Positions 1-5,380 of a DNA stretch of 9,023 nt are shown here, in pieces. The stretch's first letter is position 1. Each line of letters opens with the position of its first letter. The stretch spans positions 1 to 9,023 of the forward strand of contig JAHDWA010000161.1 in the NCBI GenBank assembly GCA_023382535.1. Direction: 5' to 3'. This DNA comes from Anaerolineae bacterium. Its GTDB lineage: Bacteria; Chloroflexota; Anaerolineae; 4572-78; J111. The notes below the pieces were generated by a model. That model was not told the origin of the DNA and made no database searches. It was given only the letters and a program-made list of their open reading frames with translations. A program made the translations under genes and the position numbers.

Positions 1-71
1 GTCTTTAACGTGAGCCAATCTCTTGCTTCCTGTCACTTCTCAGTTGTTAAGGTTCCCACTCAGCTATTTAA

Positions 72-107
72 CAAACAAAAACCGACACCCTTATTGGGGA
101 TGCCGGT
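72..107 (-). terminator. intrinsic terminator, minus strand
   Basis: On the minus strand the stem ACCGGCATCCC pairs with GGGTGTCGGT with a short loop, then runs into TTTTTGTTTG. Two of the pairs are G-U on the minus strand but would be A-C mismatches in a plus-strand RNA, so the hairpin is selectively stable as minus-strand RNA. It would end, or conditionally end, transcription from the two upstream promoters before the left edge of the window. Confidence 0.75.
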
Positions 108-226
108 GGAGACGCATAACCACACTCGGTTTAAGAACCACTTATGCAGATCAGCGTCTCCTTTCTGTTGTCAATAGAACTTCCTACAACCATTTGTAGA
201 CGAGTTCGATTTTATCACTGAGCGCA
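72..226 (-). ncRNA. candidate structured small RNA or attenuator leader
   Basis: Downstream of two minus-strand promoters, the predicted RNA folds into three successive hairpins. Read on the minus strand, the first pairs GAACT with AGTTC and CTACAA with TTGTAG around an ATGG loop (207-177). The second pairs GGAGACG with CGTCTCC and CATAA with TTATG, giving 12 bp with a one-sided 8-nt bulge and a 22-nt loop that can hold a small GGTT/AACC hairpin (161-108). The third is an intrinsic terminator (107-72). No open reading frame of note lies inside. I compared it by eye with tRNA, SRP RNA, T-box, TPP, cobalamin, glycine and c-di-GMP riboswitch cores and matched none. It could be a stand-alone small RNA of about 155 nt or the leader of a gene off the left edge. 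The 5' end is inferred from promoter spacing. Confidence 0.5.
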
Positions 227-251
227 ACAATTAGTGTACCACACTTGTTGC
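224..251. repeat. inverted repeat over P2 -10 and start site
   Basis: GCAACA (224-229) pairs with TGTTGC (246-251), and the inner AGTGT (233-237) pairs with ACACT (241-245) around ACC. The symmetry is centred on the -10 element of P2 and covers its predicted start, the usual place for a repressor operator. In a transcript from the upstream promoter P1 it would instead form a hairpin. Confidence 0.5.
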
Positions 252-261
252 AATTTGTCAA
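233..261 (-). promoter_or_regulatory. sigma70-type promoter P2
   Basis: Minus strand: TTGACA (-35, plus coordinates 256-261), 17-bp spacer, TACACT (-10, 233-238) preceded by an extended -10 TGG. The -35 matches consensus exactly and the -10 matches four of six. The predicted start is near 226, directly upstream of the three-hairpin RNA. Confidence 0.75.
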
Positions 262-309
262 GACCGAGTTTTTTATTTTCCTTAGTTTTGTGGCCCGACA
301 ACAGGGGAC

Positions 310-338
310 ATATTAACACATCTTAATGCAGATGTCAA
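310..338 (-). promoter_or_regulatory. sigma70-type promoter P1
   Basis: Minus strand: TTGACA (-35, 333-338), 17-bp spacer, TAATAT (-10, 310-315). The predicted start is near 303, about 77 bp upstream of the P2 start. It lies just past the end of recR and reads away from it toward the left edge, so it serves the downstream RNA or gene rather than the dnaX operon. Confidence 0.65.
318..335. repeat. inverted repeat in P1 spacer, possible operator
   Basis: ACATCT (318-323) and AGATGT (330-335) form a perfect 6-bp inverted repeat with a 6-bp centre. It lies almost wholly between the -35 and -10 of P1 and overlaps the inner end of the -35. Position and symmetry suit a dimeric regulator, but no regulator is visible in the window. 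Confidence 0.4.
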
Positions 339-402
339 GCCCCCAGAATAACGAATCTCGTCAATTTGAAAGCTTTTAAGGTTTATGAATCTTGTTCCAC
401 TT

Positions 403-1008
403 CTACATCTCGCTCCGACCGCTTAAGGCTCGACTCAAAGTAATTTCGTCGGCATACTCCAGATCACCCCCGACGGGTAGGCCACGCGCCAAACGGGTGA
501 TTTTGATATTTCCCCCTTGAAATTGACGGGCAATGTACATAGCGGTCGCTTCGCCTTCCAGATTGGGGTTAGTAGCAATAATAATTTCGCGCACCTCATC
601 CCCTTTGTTCCGCACCCGTTCCACCAACTCGCCAATTTTTAAGTCCTCTGGACCAATCCCTTCTACGGGAGCGATAACACCATGCAGCACGTGATATAAA
701 CCGTGATAATCTCTCGTTCGTTCAATTGCCAACACATCCAGTGGCTCTTCAACGACGCAGATGATGGCTTGATTACGGTGCTCATCACTGCAAACCGGGC
801 AGGGATCGGTTTCGGTGATATTAAAACACTGCGAGCAAAAGAGTACTTTTTCATGCAGCTCGCGCAGGGCGTCGGCCAATGCTACAGCTCGATCCGCCGG
901 GTTGCGCAACAAATAGAACGTCAGCCGTGAGGCCGTTTTTGGCCCAATCCCCGGCAGCCGTGAAAACTCGTCAATTAATTTTAAAACTGGTACAGGAGTT
1001 ACTTGCAT
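403..1008 (-). CDS. recR: recombination mediator protein RecR
   Basis: RecR works with RecO and RecF to load RecA onto single-stranded DNA at gaps during recombinational repair. The 201 residues are the usual family length. In order: helix-hairpin-helix LPGIGPKTASRL at residues 18-29; a four-cysteine zinc site C58, C61, C70 and C73; a Toprim domain from about residue 81 with VVEEP (85-89) and TNPNLEGEATA (146-156); and the conserved C-terminal ARGLPVGGDLEYADE stretch with LSRALSGR. The N-terminus aligns with the typical family start (PVPVLKLIDEF before the helix-hairpin-helix), supporting this ATG; the ribosome site is weak (GGTG five bases upstream). It is the last gene of the dnaX-ybaB-recR unit, 61 nt after ybaB. 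I see no clear terminator after it. Identification is secure. Confidence 0.97.
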   Translation of the reverse strand: MQVTPVPVLKLIDEFSRLPGIGPKTASRLTFYLLRNPADRAVALADALRELHEKVLFCSQCFNITETDPCPVCSDEHRNQAIICVVEEPLDVLAIERTRDYHGLYHVLHGVIAPVEGIGPEDLKIGELVERVRNKGDEVREIIIATNPNLEGEATAMYIARQFQGGNIKITRLARGLPVGGDLEYADEITLSRALSGRSEM

Positions 1009-1069
1009 AAATTCACCATACTGCGTAATAGCCTTTTACCTAACTCACTTTGGTATCCTTACCTTTTAA

Positions 1070-1459
1070 TTAAAACAATCCAGGAATGTTAAGACCGCCG
1101 GTAATGGCTCCCATTTCATCGGCAGCCAAATTTTGCGAAGCTTCGACAGCTTCGTTGACCGCCGCCACAATCAAATCTTGCAGCATTTCGACATCTTCCG
1201 GATTGACTACTTCCGGATCAATGGTGATAGACTGCAATTTTTGATGCCCGTTCATAACGACCTTGATTGCGCCACCGCCGGCAGTTACCTCAACCGTTTT
1301 TTCACCGAGCGCCTCCTGGGCCTCCAGCATTTGCTTTTGCATGGCCTGCAATTGACCGGCCAAGCCGCCTTTCGCCCCACCGGGCAGACCCAAACCACCC
1401 CCGCCCCCTCCACCGAGGCCGAGAGAAAAACCTTTACCTTTGCCTTTACTTTTGGCCAT
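1070..1459 (-). CDS. ybaB: YbaB/EbfC family nucleoid-associated protein
   Basis: Members of this family are small dimeric DNA-binding proteins, commonly encoded between dnaX and recR and thought to help organise the nucleoid or assist DNA transactions. The family core runs from about residue 34 (GQLQAMQKQMLEAQEAL), through the hallmark VEVTAGGGAIKVVMNGHQ (56-73) and ITIDPEVV, to the C-terminal helix DLIVAAVNEAVEASQ. The 129 residues exceed the usual 100-110 because of a Lys/Gly-rich N-terminal segment: KSKGKGKG at 3-10 and a glycine run at 16-22. The chosen ATG has a good ribosome site (AAGGAG, eight bases upstream), so the extension is probably translated. It lies 67 nt after dnaX. The DNA-binding role is family knowledge; a role for the Gly/Lys tail is inference. 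Confidence 0.93.
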   Translation of the reverse strand: MAKSKGKGKGFSLGLGGGGGGGLGLPGGAKGGLAGQLQAMQKQMLEAQEALGEKTVEVTAGGGAIKVVMNGHQKLQSITIDPEVVNPEDVEMLQDLIVAAVNEAVEASQNLAADEMGAITGGLNIPGLF

Positions 1460-1491
1460 CGCTTATGCTCCTTATCAAGTACAAATGGTGA

Positions 1492-1508
1492 AGGGCAAGG
1501 CTTGCCCT
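1492..1508. repeat. intercistronic 7-bp hairpin between dnaX and ybaB
   Basis: AGGGCAA (1492-1498) and TTGCCCT (1502-1508) form a perfect inverted repeat with a 3-nt loop. In the operon transcript no U-tract follows on either strand, so it is not a simple terminator. It could slow exonucleases and set relative expression, or be a copy of a dispersed palindrome. It sits in the 67-nt gap upstream of the ybaB ribosome site (1468-1473). Confidence 0.55.
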
Positions 1509-1526
1509 CCAGCTAGACGACTCAAT

Positions 1527-3158
1527 TCATTTTACAACTTTTCCACCTAACTCCTCTGCCACCTTTATAAGCGCCTCCGAGTCTTCGCCAACCTTGCGCT
1601 CCTCACCTCCACCTGAAGGCATTTCTGAAGCAGTCGGCAGAGAAACTGATTTTTCAGACAAAAAATGCACCGAAACACCATGTCCCAGCACTCTGCCAAA
1701 GACTTCGTGAATAGCACTCCGAGGTTGCGGCTTCTCAAAGCGAGCTTTCATCCATTCAGAGGTAATAAAATGGATGTCGTTTCCTTCAACTCGGTGCAAC
1801 CAAGCTTGATTCCGCAGCGCTTCAGCCATAGTTTTGTTTTTGGGTTCCAATTCTCTGAGAATCTGTTCAAGATAACCTTGGACTATTTCCACGGTCAAAC
1901 TGCCGCTACTCCTCACCCCAACCACTTCCGCAGCGATCTGGGCAGATGGCGTAGGAGAAATAACTCTTGTCGGCGCAACAGATTCAACTTTAACAGGAAC
2001 AGCAATTCTAGGGGCAGGCGGCGGAGCAGCGATGATCGCCTCGCTCACAACCGGCGAAGGCAGGGTCACGGGTGTAGCCGCCTCAACAAAAGCCAGTTCC
2101 AAGGGAAGTTGTGGAATCGCCAGCAAACTGGACTTTAAATCGAACAGGGCTGTATTAAAGAGGGTCGTTGCCCGGACGATAGCGGCAGCGTCAGCTTGAG
2201 CCGCCTGGGTTTTGATAACTGTCAGGGTTTCCTCCGGCAAATTCAACAACCTCTGGCCATCGCCTAACTTGACCAGCATCACCGCCCGTAAATATTCGAC
2301 AATCTCGCGGGCAAATTGGCGCGGGTCCAGTCCATCATTGACGACCTGGTTAATAACATCCAAACCCGCCGCCACATTTTGGGTAATCACTGCGCCCACC
2401 AACTCTACCACTGACTGGGAGGCAACTGCTCCCAGCACCGTCTGCACCAGTTCCAGCGTAATTGTTTGGCCACCATAGGCAGTGAGTTGATCCAGAAGGC
2501 TGATCGCATCCCGCATCGAGCCGCCGCCTTGCCGGGCAATATATTCCAGGGCGGTTTGCTCCGCAGTGAACCCTTCTTGAGCCACGATATAAGCCAATCG
2601 TTCGGCCACATCGCTGGCTCTGATCCGCTTAAAGTCAAAGCGCTGGCAGCGCGAGGTAATGGTCGCCGGAATTTTTTCCGGTTCGGTCGTCGCCAGCACA
2701 AAGATGACGTGCTCCGGCGGCTCTTCCAACGTTTTTAACAGGGCATTGAAGGCAGAGTTGGAGAGCATGTGGACTTCGTCAATGATGTAAAATTTAACCC
2801 GCGCTTCGCCCGGCCGAAAGCCAACCTTGTCCCGCAGGTCGCGAATGTCGTCCACACCGGTGTTTGAGGCGGCGTCAATCTCGATCAAATCCAGCAGACG
2901 CCCTTCGTTGACGGCCACGCAAATCCGGCAGCGATTACAGGGCCGCTCCACACCCGGCTCAGCCTGGCAGTTGACCGCCTTGGCCAGGAGGCGAGCCATG
3001 CTGGTCTTACCCGTGCCCCGCGGGCCGGCAAACAGGTAGGCATGCGCAATCCGATTCAATTTCAGGGCATTGATCAGGGTTTGGGTAACATGCTGCTGCC
3101 CAATAATTTCATCGAATGTTTGCGAGCGCCATTTTCGATACAGAGCTTGAGAAGCCAT
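1527..3158 (-). CDS. dnaX: DNA polymerase III subunit gamma/tau
   Basis: DnaX is the AAA+ motor subunit that opens and loads the beta sliding clamp and organises the replisome. Residues 1-360 carry the conserved core: start MASQALYRKWR matching the family; Walker A GPRGTGKTS (45-53); zinc module C64, C74, C77 and C80; Walker B IIDEVHML (125-132); LLKTLEEPP (140-148); sensor I TTEPEKIP (157-164); the SRC motif (169-171) that supplies the arginine finger; and sensor II GGSMRDAISLLDQ (212-224). A Pro/Ala/Val-rich linker (about 362-415) leads to a C-terminal domain (about 417-503) like the tau tail of Gram-positive-type DnaX. Length 543 fits. I see no in-frame slippery heptamer that would make a shorter gamma. 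The ribosome site is weak (AGAGGA, 13 bases upstream). It is first in the operon with ybaB and recR. Confidence 0.97.
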   Translation of the reverse strand: MASQALYRKWRSQTFDEIIGQQHVTQTLINALKLNRIAHAYLFAGPRGTGKTSMARLLAKAVNCQAEPGVERPCNRCRICVAVNEGRLLDLIEIDAASNTGVDDIRDLRDKVGFRPGEARVKFYIIDEVHMLSNSAFNALLKTLEEPPEHVIFVLATTEPEKIPATITSRCQRFDFKRIRASDVAERLAYIVAQEGFTAEQTALEYIARQGGGSMRDAISLLDQLTAYGGQTITLELVQTVLGAVASQSVVELVGAVITQNVAAGLDVINQVVNDGLDPRQFAREIVEYLRAVMLVKLGDGQRLLNLPEETLTVIKTQAAQADAAAIVRATTLFNTALFDLKSSLLAIPQLPLELAFVEAATPVTLPSPVVSEAIIAAPPPAPRIAVPVKVESVAPTRVISPTPSAQIAAEVVGVRSSGSLTVEIVQGYLEQILRELEPKNKTMAEALRNQAWLHRVEGNDIHFITSEWMKARFEKPQPRSAIHEVFGRVLGHGVSVHFLSEKSVSLPTASEMPSGGGEERKVGEDSEALIKVAEELGGKVVK

Positions 3159-3194
3159 TGAACTTAATGAATCCTCTGCATGCCGAGGCTAAAA

Positions 3195-3267
3195 GATTTA
3201 CGATTTACGATTTGAGATTTACGATTAATAAACTTAATCGTAAATCCAAAATCTAAAATCCAAAATC
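3195..3267. repeat. heptamer-based palindromic element upstream of surE
   Basis: The left arm is a row of 7-bp units: GATTTAC (3195), GATTTAC (3202), GATTTGA (3209), GATTTAC (3216). The right arm is a row of near reverse complements: GTAAATC (3240), CAAAATC (3247), TAAAATC (3254), CAAAATC (3261). The centre is a perfect 13-bp inverted repeat, GATTTACGATTAA (3216-3228) against TTAATCGTAAATC (3234-3246), with a 5-nt loop. It resembles the short tandemly repeated heptanucleotides described in cyanobacteria, but homology is unproven. It lies in the divergent dnaX-surE gap (3159-3368) and may interfere with dnaX transcription signals, which I cannot place. A separate 5-bp hairpin, TGGTA/TACCA, follows at 3271-3283. 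Confidence 0.8.
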
Positions 3268-3307
3268 AGGTGGTAGTTTACCATTCAAGAGTCATTTCTG
3301 CAAGGAA

Positions 3308-3336
3308 TTTCCATTCTTTCCAACCCCGTTTATAAT
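3308..3336 (+). promoter_or_regulatory. surE promoter
   Basis: TTTCCA (3308-3313, four of six matches), 17-bp spacer, then the consensus -10 TATAAT (3331-3336). The predicted start is near 3343, giving a leader of about 26 nt before the surE ATG. Confidence 0.6.
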
Positions 3337-3347
3337 CAACTGTTGAT
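3335..3347. repeat. palindrome over surE transcription start
   Basis: ATCAAC (3335-3340), a central T, then GTTGAT (3342-3347) form a perfect 13-bp palindrome that begins in the last two bases of the -10 and covers the predicted start. This is a typical operator position. A chance occurrence in AT-rich promoter DNA is possible. Confidence 0.4.
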
Positions 3348-3368
3348 CATTTCTATCAGGAGTTCTTT

Positions 3369-4181
3369 ATGACGAAACGTCCTCTCATTCTCGTCACCAA
3401 TGACGACGGCATCGACTCGCCGGGCCTGCATGCGGTGGCCACTGCCCTTGTTGGCCTGGGCGAATTACTGATTGTCGCCCCCAAAACACAGCGTACCAGC
3501 GCCGGACGCAGTTTTCTGCCGGTACAGGACAAGGCGATTTATTCCGTCGAGATCCCCTTAAATTCAGGACCTCACCTTGCTTACAGTGCCGACGTTTCCC
3601 CGGCTCAGGCCGTCCAATTAGCTTTATTAGAACTGGCCAAGCGCCCCATTGATCTGTGTATCAGCGGGATCAATTACGGCGAAAATGTGGGCAGCGGGGT
3701 GACAATCTCCGGAACCGTAGGTGCTGCCCTTGAAGCCGCCTGCTCCGGTATCCCGGCCCTGGCGGTCAGCCTGGAGACGCCGCAGGAATATCATTACAGC
3801 CACAGCACCGACATTGATTTCTATGTTGCCGCTCATTTCACCCAGCAGTTTGCCCGGCAAGTCCTGAACGAGGGCCTCCCACCCGACGTTGATTTTCTCA
3901 AAATAGACATCCCTGCCGGAGCCACTCCGCAAACTCCCTGGCGTATTGGCCGGGTTTCCCGGCAGCGCTACTACCAGGCTCTTCCCAGCGGGCGGACTCG
4001 CCTGGATGAGCAAAAAGCGATTACCTACCGGGTTCATGTTAACCCCAATGGCCTTGAGCCAGACTCTGACATTCATATTCTTACTGTTGACCGCATGGTC
4101 TCGGTTGTGCCGATGACGATTGATTTGACCGCGCCCATTCCTCTGGGAGAGTTAGCCCAGTTTTTCAACGGAACGGATTGA
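3369..4181 (+). CDS. surE: 5'/3'-nucleotidase SurE
   Basis: SurE removes phosphate from nucleoside monophosphates in a divalent-metal-dependent reaction and is linked to stress and stationary-phase survival. The signature VTNDDGIDSPG spans residues 9-19 and supplies the metal ligands D12 and D13. S44 (in KTQRTSAG) and N102 (in SGINYGENVG, 99-108) fit the other two ligand positions. ISGTVGAALEA (113-123) follows, then the FLKIDIPAG region near residue 178. Length 270 is normal. AGGAG lies six bases before the ATG. It is transcribed alone, divergent from dnaX and convergent with the stalked membrane protein, and is flanked on both sides by heptamer elements. Its stop codon falls within a GATTGAA unit (4176-4182) like those of the downstream element. 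The family assignment is secure; the preferred substrate is unknown. Confidence 0.95.
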   Translation: MTKRPLILVTNDDGIDSPGLHAVATALVGLGELLIVAPKTQRTSAGRSFLPVQDKAIYSVEIPLNSGPHLAYSADVSPAQAVQLALLELAKRPIDLCISGINYGENVGSGVTISGTVGAALEAACSGIPALAVSLETPQEYHYSHSTDIDFYVAAHFTQQFARQVLNEGLPPDVDFLKIDIPAGATPQTPWRIGRVSRQRYYQALPSGRTRLDEQKAITYRVHVNPNGLEPDSDIHILTVDRMVSVVPMTIDLTAPIPLGELAQFFNGTD

Positions 4182-4191
4182 AACAAGAGGG

Positions 4192-4300
4192 GATTGAAGA
4201 TTGAAGATTGAAGATAGTAGATAGCAGATCGAAAATTTAAAGCCCTTCCCTATAGGGCAATCCGCTATCTTCCATCCTCTATTCTCTATCTTCTATCCTC
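4192..4300. repeat. heptamer-based palindromic element downstream of surE
   Basis: Six left-arm heptamers: GATTGAA three times (4192-4212), GATAGTA, GATAGCA, GATCGAA (to 4233). A central segment contains the palindrome CCCTATAGGG (4248-4257). Five right-arm heptamers follow: TATCTTC (4266), CATCCTC (4273), TATTCTC (4280), TATCTTC (4287), TATCCTC (4294). Left units begin GAT and right units mostly hold ATC in matching phase, so the arms pair imperfectly; GATAGC (4220-4225) pairs exactly with GCTATC (4264-4269). The layout is the same as the element upstream of surE but the unit differs. It fills the gap between the surE stop and the end of the convergent gene. Confidence 0.8.
4231..4258 (-). 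terminator. possible weak intrinsic terminator, minus strand
   Basis: Minus strand: GCCCT (4258-4254) pairs with AGGGC (4246-4242) around a 7-nt loop and is followed by TTTAAATTTTC. The stem is only 5 bp and the U-tract is interrupted. It sits in the middle of the heptamer element and would end the minus-strand gene at 4312-5121 before it runs into surE. Confidence 0.35.
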
Positions 4301-4311
4301 CGCTCTTCACC

Positions 4312-5121
4312 TCACCACGTCCTTTGAAAAGTGACATCATAAGAGTAATGCCCCCGGCAGAGACCGTTGGTTTTTTGGCGCAGTTGGCAATCGGCGATGG
4401 AAGCGCAGTAACCGCCGGCAAAGAGCCAGTCGGCCGGGATGTCTTCGTCGCGGGTAGAGAGGGGCAGCGTTTGCTCGCTGGTGTAGGGGGTACCCTCAAT
4501 ATTACCCTGCACTTCCAGGGCCATAGTATTGCTCCACAAATCTATCCTTAATCTGCCCAGCCCGGCGCTGCCCGAAGCCGCCCGCACATTTTTATAAGTG
4601 TCGCCCACAATCACCCCGGTCAGAGGCTGGCCAGCCGCATCTACCACCAGTACATAAATCGAGTGGTCTCCCCCGCAGTTGTTGGCGACTTTGCCCAGCA
4701 CGCTGTTCTCCTCGTTGGAGCGCATACGCTGCTGCACAACGACAAAATCTACCGTCGGTTGGGCCGGGGGCGGCGGTTCTGCGGGTGCGGGTGGGCTGGT
4801 CGGCGGCGGGGGAGGGAGCGGAGTTGGAGTGACTTCAACGAGGGATTCAGGTGTATTGGTGGGGCTAGGTGTCAGTGTGGGCGCGAGAGTCGGAGTGGAA
4901 GTTGCGGTTGAGGTGGGCGTAAATGTCGGCGGGACCGGACTGGGGGTGAGGGTGAAAGTTGGGACGGGCGTTGGCGGGGCCAGGATAATGCTTGCCTCTT
5001 CTTGAGCGGCTAACTCCGGCAGCCAGCCCGGCTCGACACTCCAGACAGCCAGAGCAATCACCGCCAGCACCAGGACAATCAGACCCCCTAGAATCAAGAA
5101 TTGTACCAGACGTAAAGGCAT
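4312..5121 (-). CDS. membrane-anchored Pro/Thr-stalk protein, function unknown
   Basis: I do not recognise this 269-residue protein as a named family. Visible parts are a single hydrophobic segment at about residues 8-28 after a short basic start, which suits an uncleaved anchor with the rest outside the cell; a low-complexity stalk of Pro, Thr and Ser (about 49-123, including a PPPPP run); and a compact C-terminal region (124-269). In that region VLGKVANNCGG and YVLVVDAAGQPLTGVIVGDTY recall beta-sandwich modules of the carboxypeptidase-regulatory or transthyretin kind. Four cysteines (C149, C239, C245, C255) could make two disulfides. The stalk resembles the tail of the PBP at 5822-8872, suggesting a cell-surface role, but that is inference. 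The ATG has only a distant GGAG (15 bases upstream). A promoter lies at 5165-5192. Confidence 0.8.
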   Translation of the reverse strand: MPLRLVQFLILGGLIVLVLAVIALAVWSVEPGWLPELAAQEEASIILAPPTPVPTFTLTPSPVPPTFTPTSTATSTPTLAPTLTPSPTNTPESLVEVTPTPLPPPPPTSPPAPAEPPPPAQPTVDFVVVQQRMRSNEENSVLGKVANNCGGDHSIYVLVVDAAGQPLTGVIVGDTYKNVRAASGSAGLGRLRIDLWSNTMALEVQGNIEGTPYTSEQTLPLSTRDEDIPADWLFAGGYCASIADCQLRQKTNGLCRGHYSYDVTFQRTW

Positions 5122-5164
5122 TTTTTACGCTTTCTGCTCCGGAATAATGGATTAAGGGATGCCC

Positions 5165-5192
5165 ATTATAGGCCCAGTCAAGCGGAATTCAA
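5165..5192 (-). promoter_or_regulatory. promoter of the stalked membrane protein gene
   Basis: Minus strand: TTGAAT (-35, 5187-5192, four of six), 16-bp spacer, TATAAT (-10, 5165-5170, exact consensus). The predicted start is near 5158, about 37 nt before the ATG at 5121. Confidence 0.6.
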
Positions 5193-5196
5193 AGGA

Positions 5197-5264
5197 GAAG
5201 TTGAAGGACCGGAAGGCAGGTGGATCACCCAGTCTTCTTCCAGCCTTCCAATCCTCCCTTCTTC
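5197..5264. repeat. imperfect inverted element upstream of infA promoter
   Basis: GAAG...GGAAGGC (5197-5217) is mirrored by GCCTTCC...CTTC (5243-5264) with mismatches between the matching ends. Inside lies a small perfect hairpin, GGTG-GAT-CACC (5219-5229). The purine-rich left arm and pyrimidine-rich right arm recall the two surE-flanking elements, but a strict 7-bp period is not clear here. It separates the divergent promoters of the stalked protein gene and infA. Confidence 0.45.
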
Positions 5265-5271
5265 GATATAA

Positions 5272-5300
5272 TTGACAAGGGTATACCTGTCTGCTAAAAT
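5272..5300 (+). promoter_or_regulatory. infA promoter
   Basis: TTGACA (5272-5277, exact), 17-bp spacer, TAAAAT (5295-5300, five of six). The spacer includes the 8-bp palindrome GGTATACC (5280-5287). The predicted start near 5307 leaves a leader of about 110 nt before the IF-1 start codon. Confidence 0.8.
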
Positions 5301-5320
5301 AGAGGAGTCAATCAAAAAAT

Positions 5321-5380
5321 ACCAAAATTTAGATTTGGTCAGTTAAATTTCACCGACTCCGAGGGCTGCCAGCGCCTCGG
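5321..5380 (+). promoter_or_regulatory. structured infA leader with two hairpins
   Basis: Hairpin one pairs ACCAAA (5321-5326) with TTTGGT (5334-5339). Hairpin two pairs CCGAGG (5359-5364) with CCTCGG (5375-5380), extended inward by GCT/AGC with one bulged G. Neither is followed by a U-tract, so they are not terminators. The second ends about 25 nt before the ribosome site. They could act in RNA stability or translational control. Confidence 0.5.

Noticed and set aside
108..161. tRNA-like acceptor stem (GGAGACG paired with CGTCTCC)
   Set aside because: Only 54 nt lie between the stem ends, with no anticodon arm or proper T-arm on either strand.
2666..2681. Possible dnaX frameshift site: an A6 run inside CCGGAA...TTCCGG
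   Set aside because: The bases do not form an in-frame X XXY YYZ heptamer, and slippage at residue 161 would cut the ATPase core rather than yield a gamma protein.
3212..3268. dnaX promoter within the heptamer element on the minus strand
   Set aside because: A TATTAA-like -10 can be found but no acceptable -35 at 16-18 bp; AT-rich repeats produce such matches by chance.
4679..5005. Long plus-strand frame opposite the stalked protein gene, Gly/Val-rich
   Set aside because: It is the complement of the Pro/Thr-rich stalk; similar frames lie opposite the PBP tail at 8530-8823. No ribosome site or family features.
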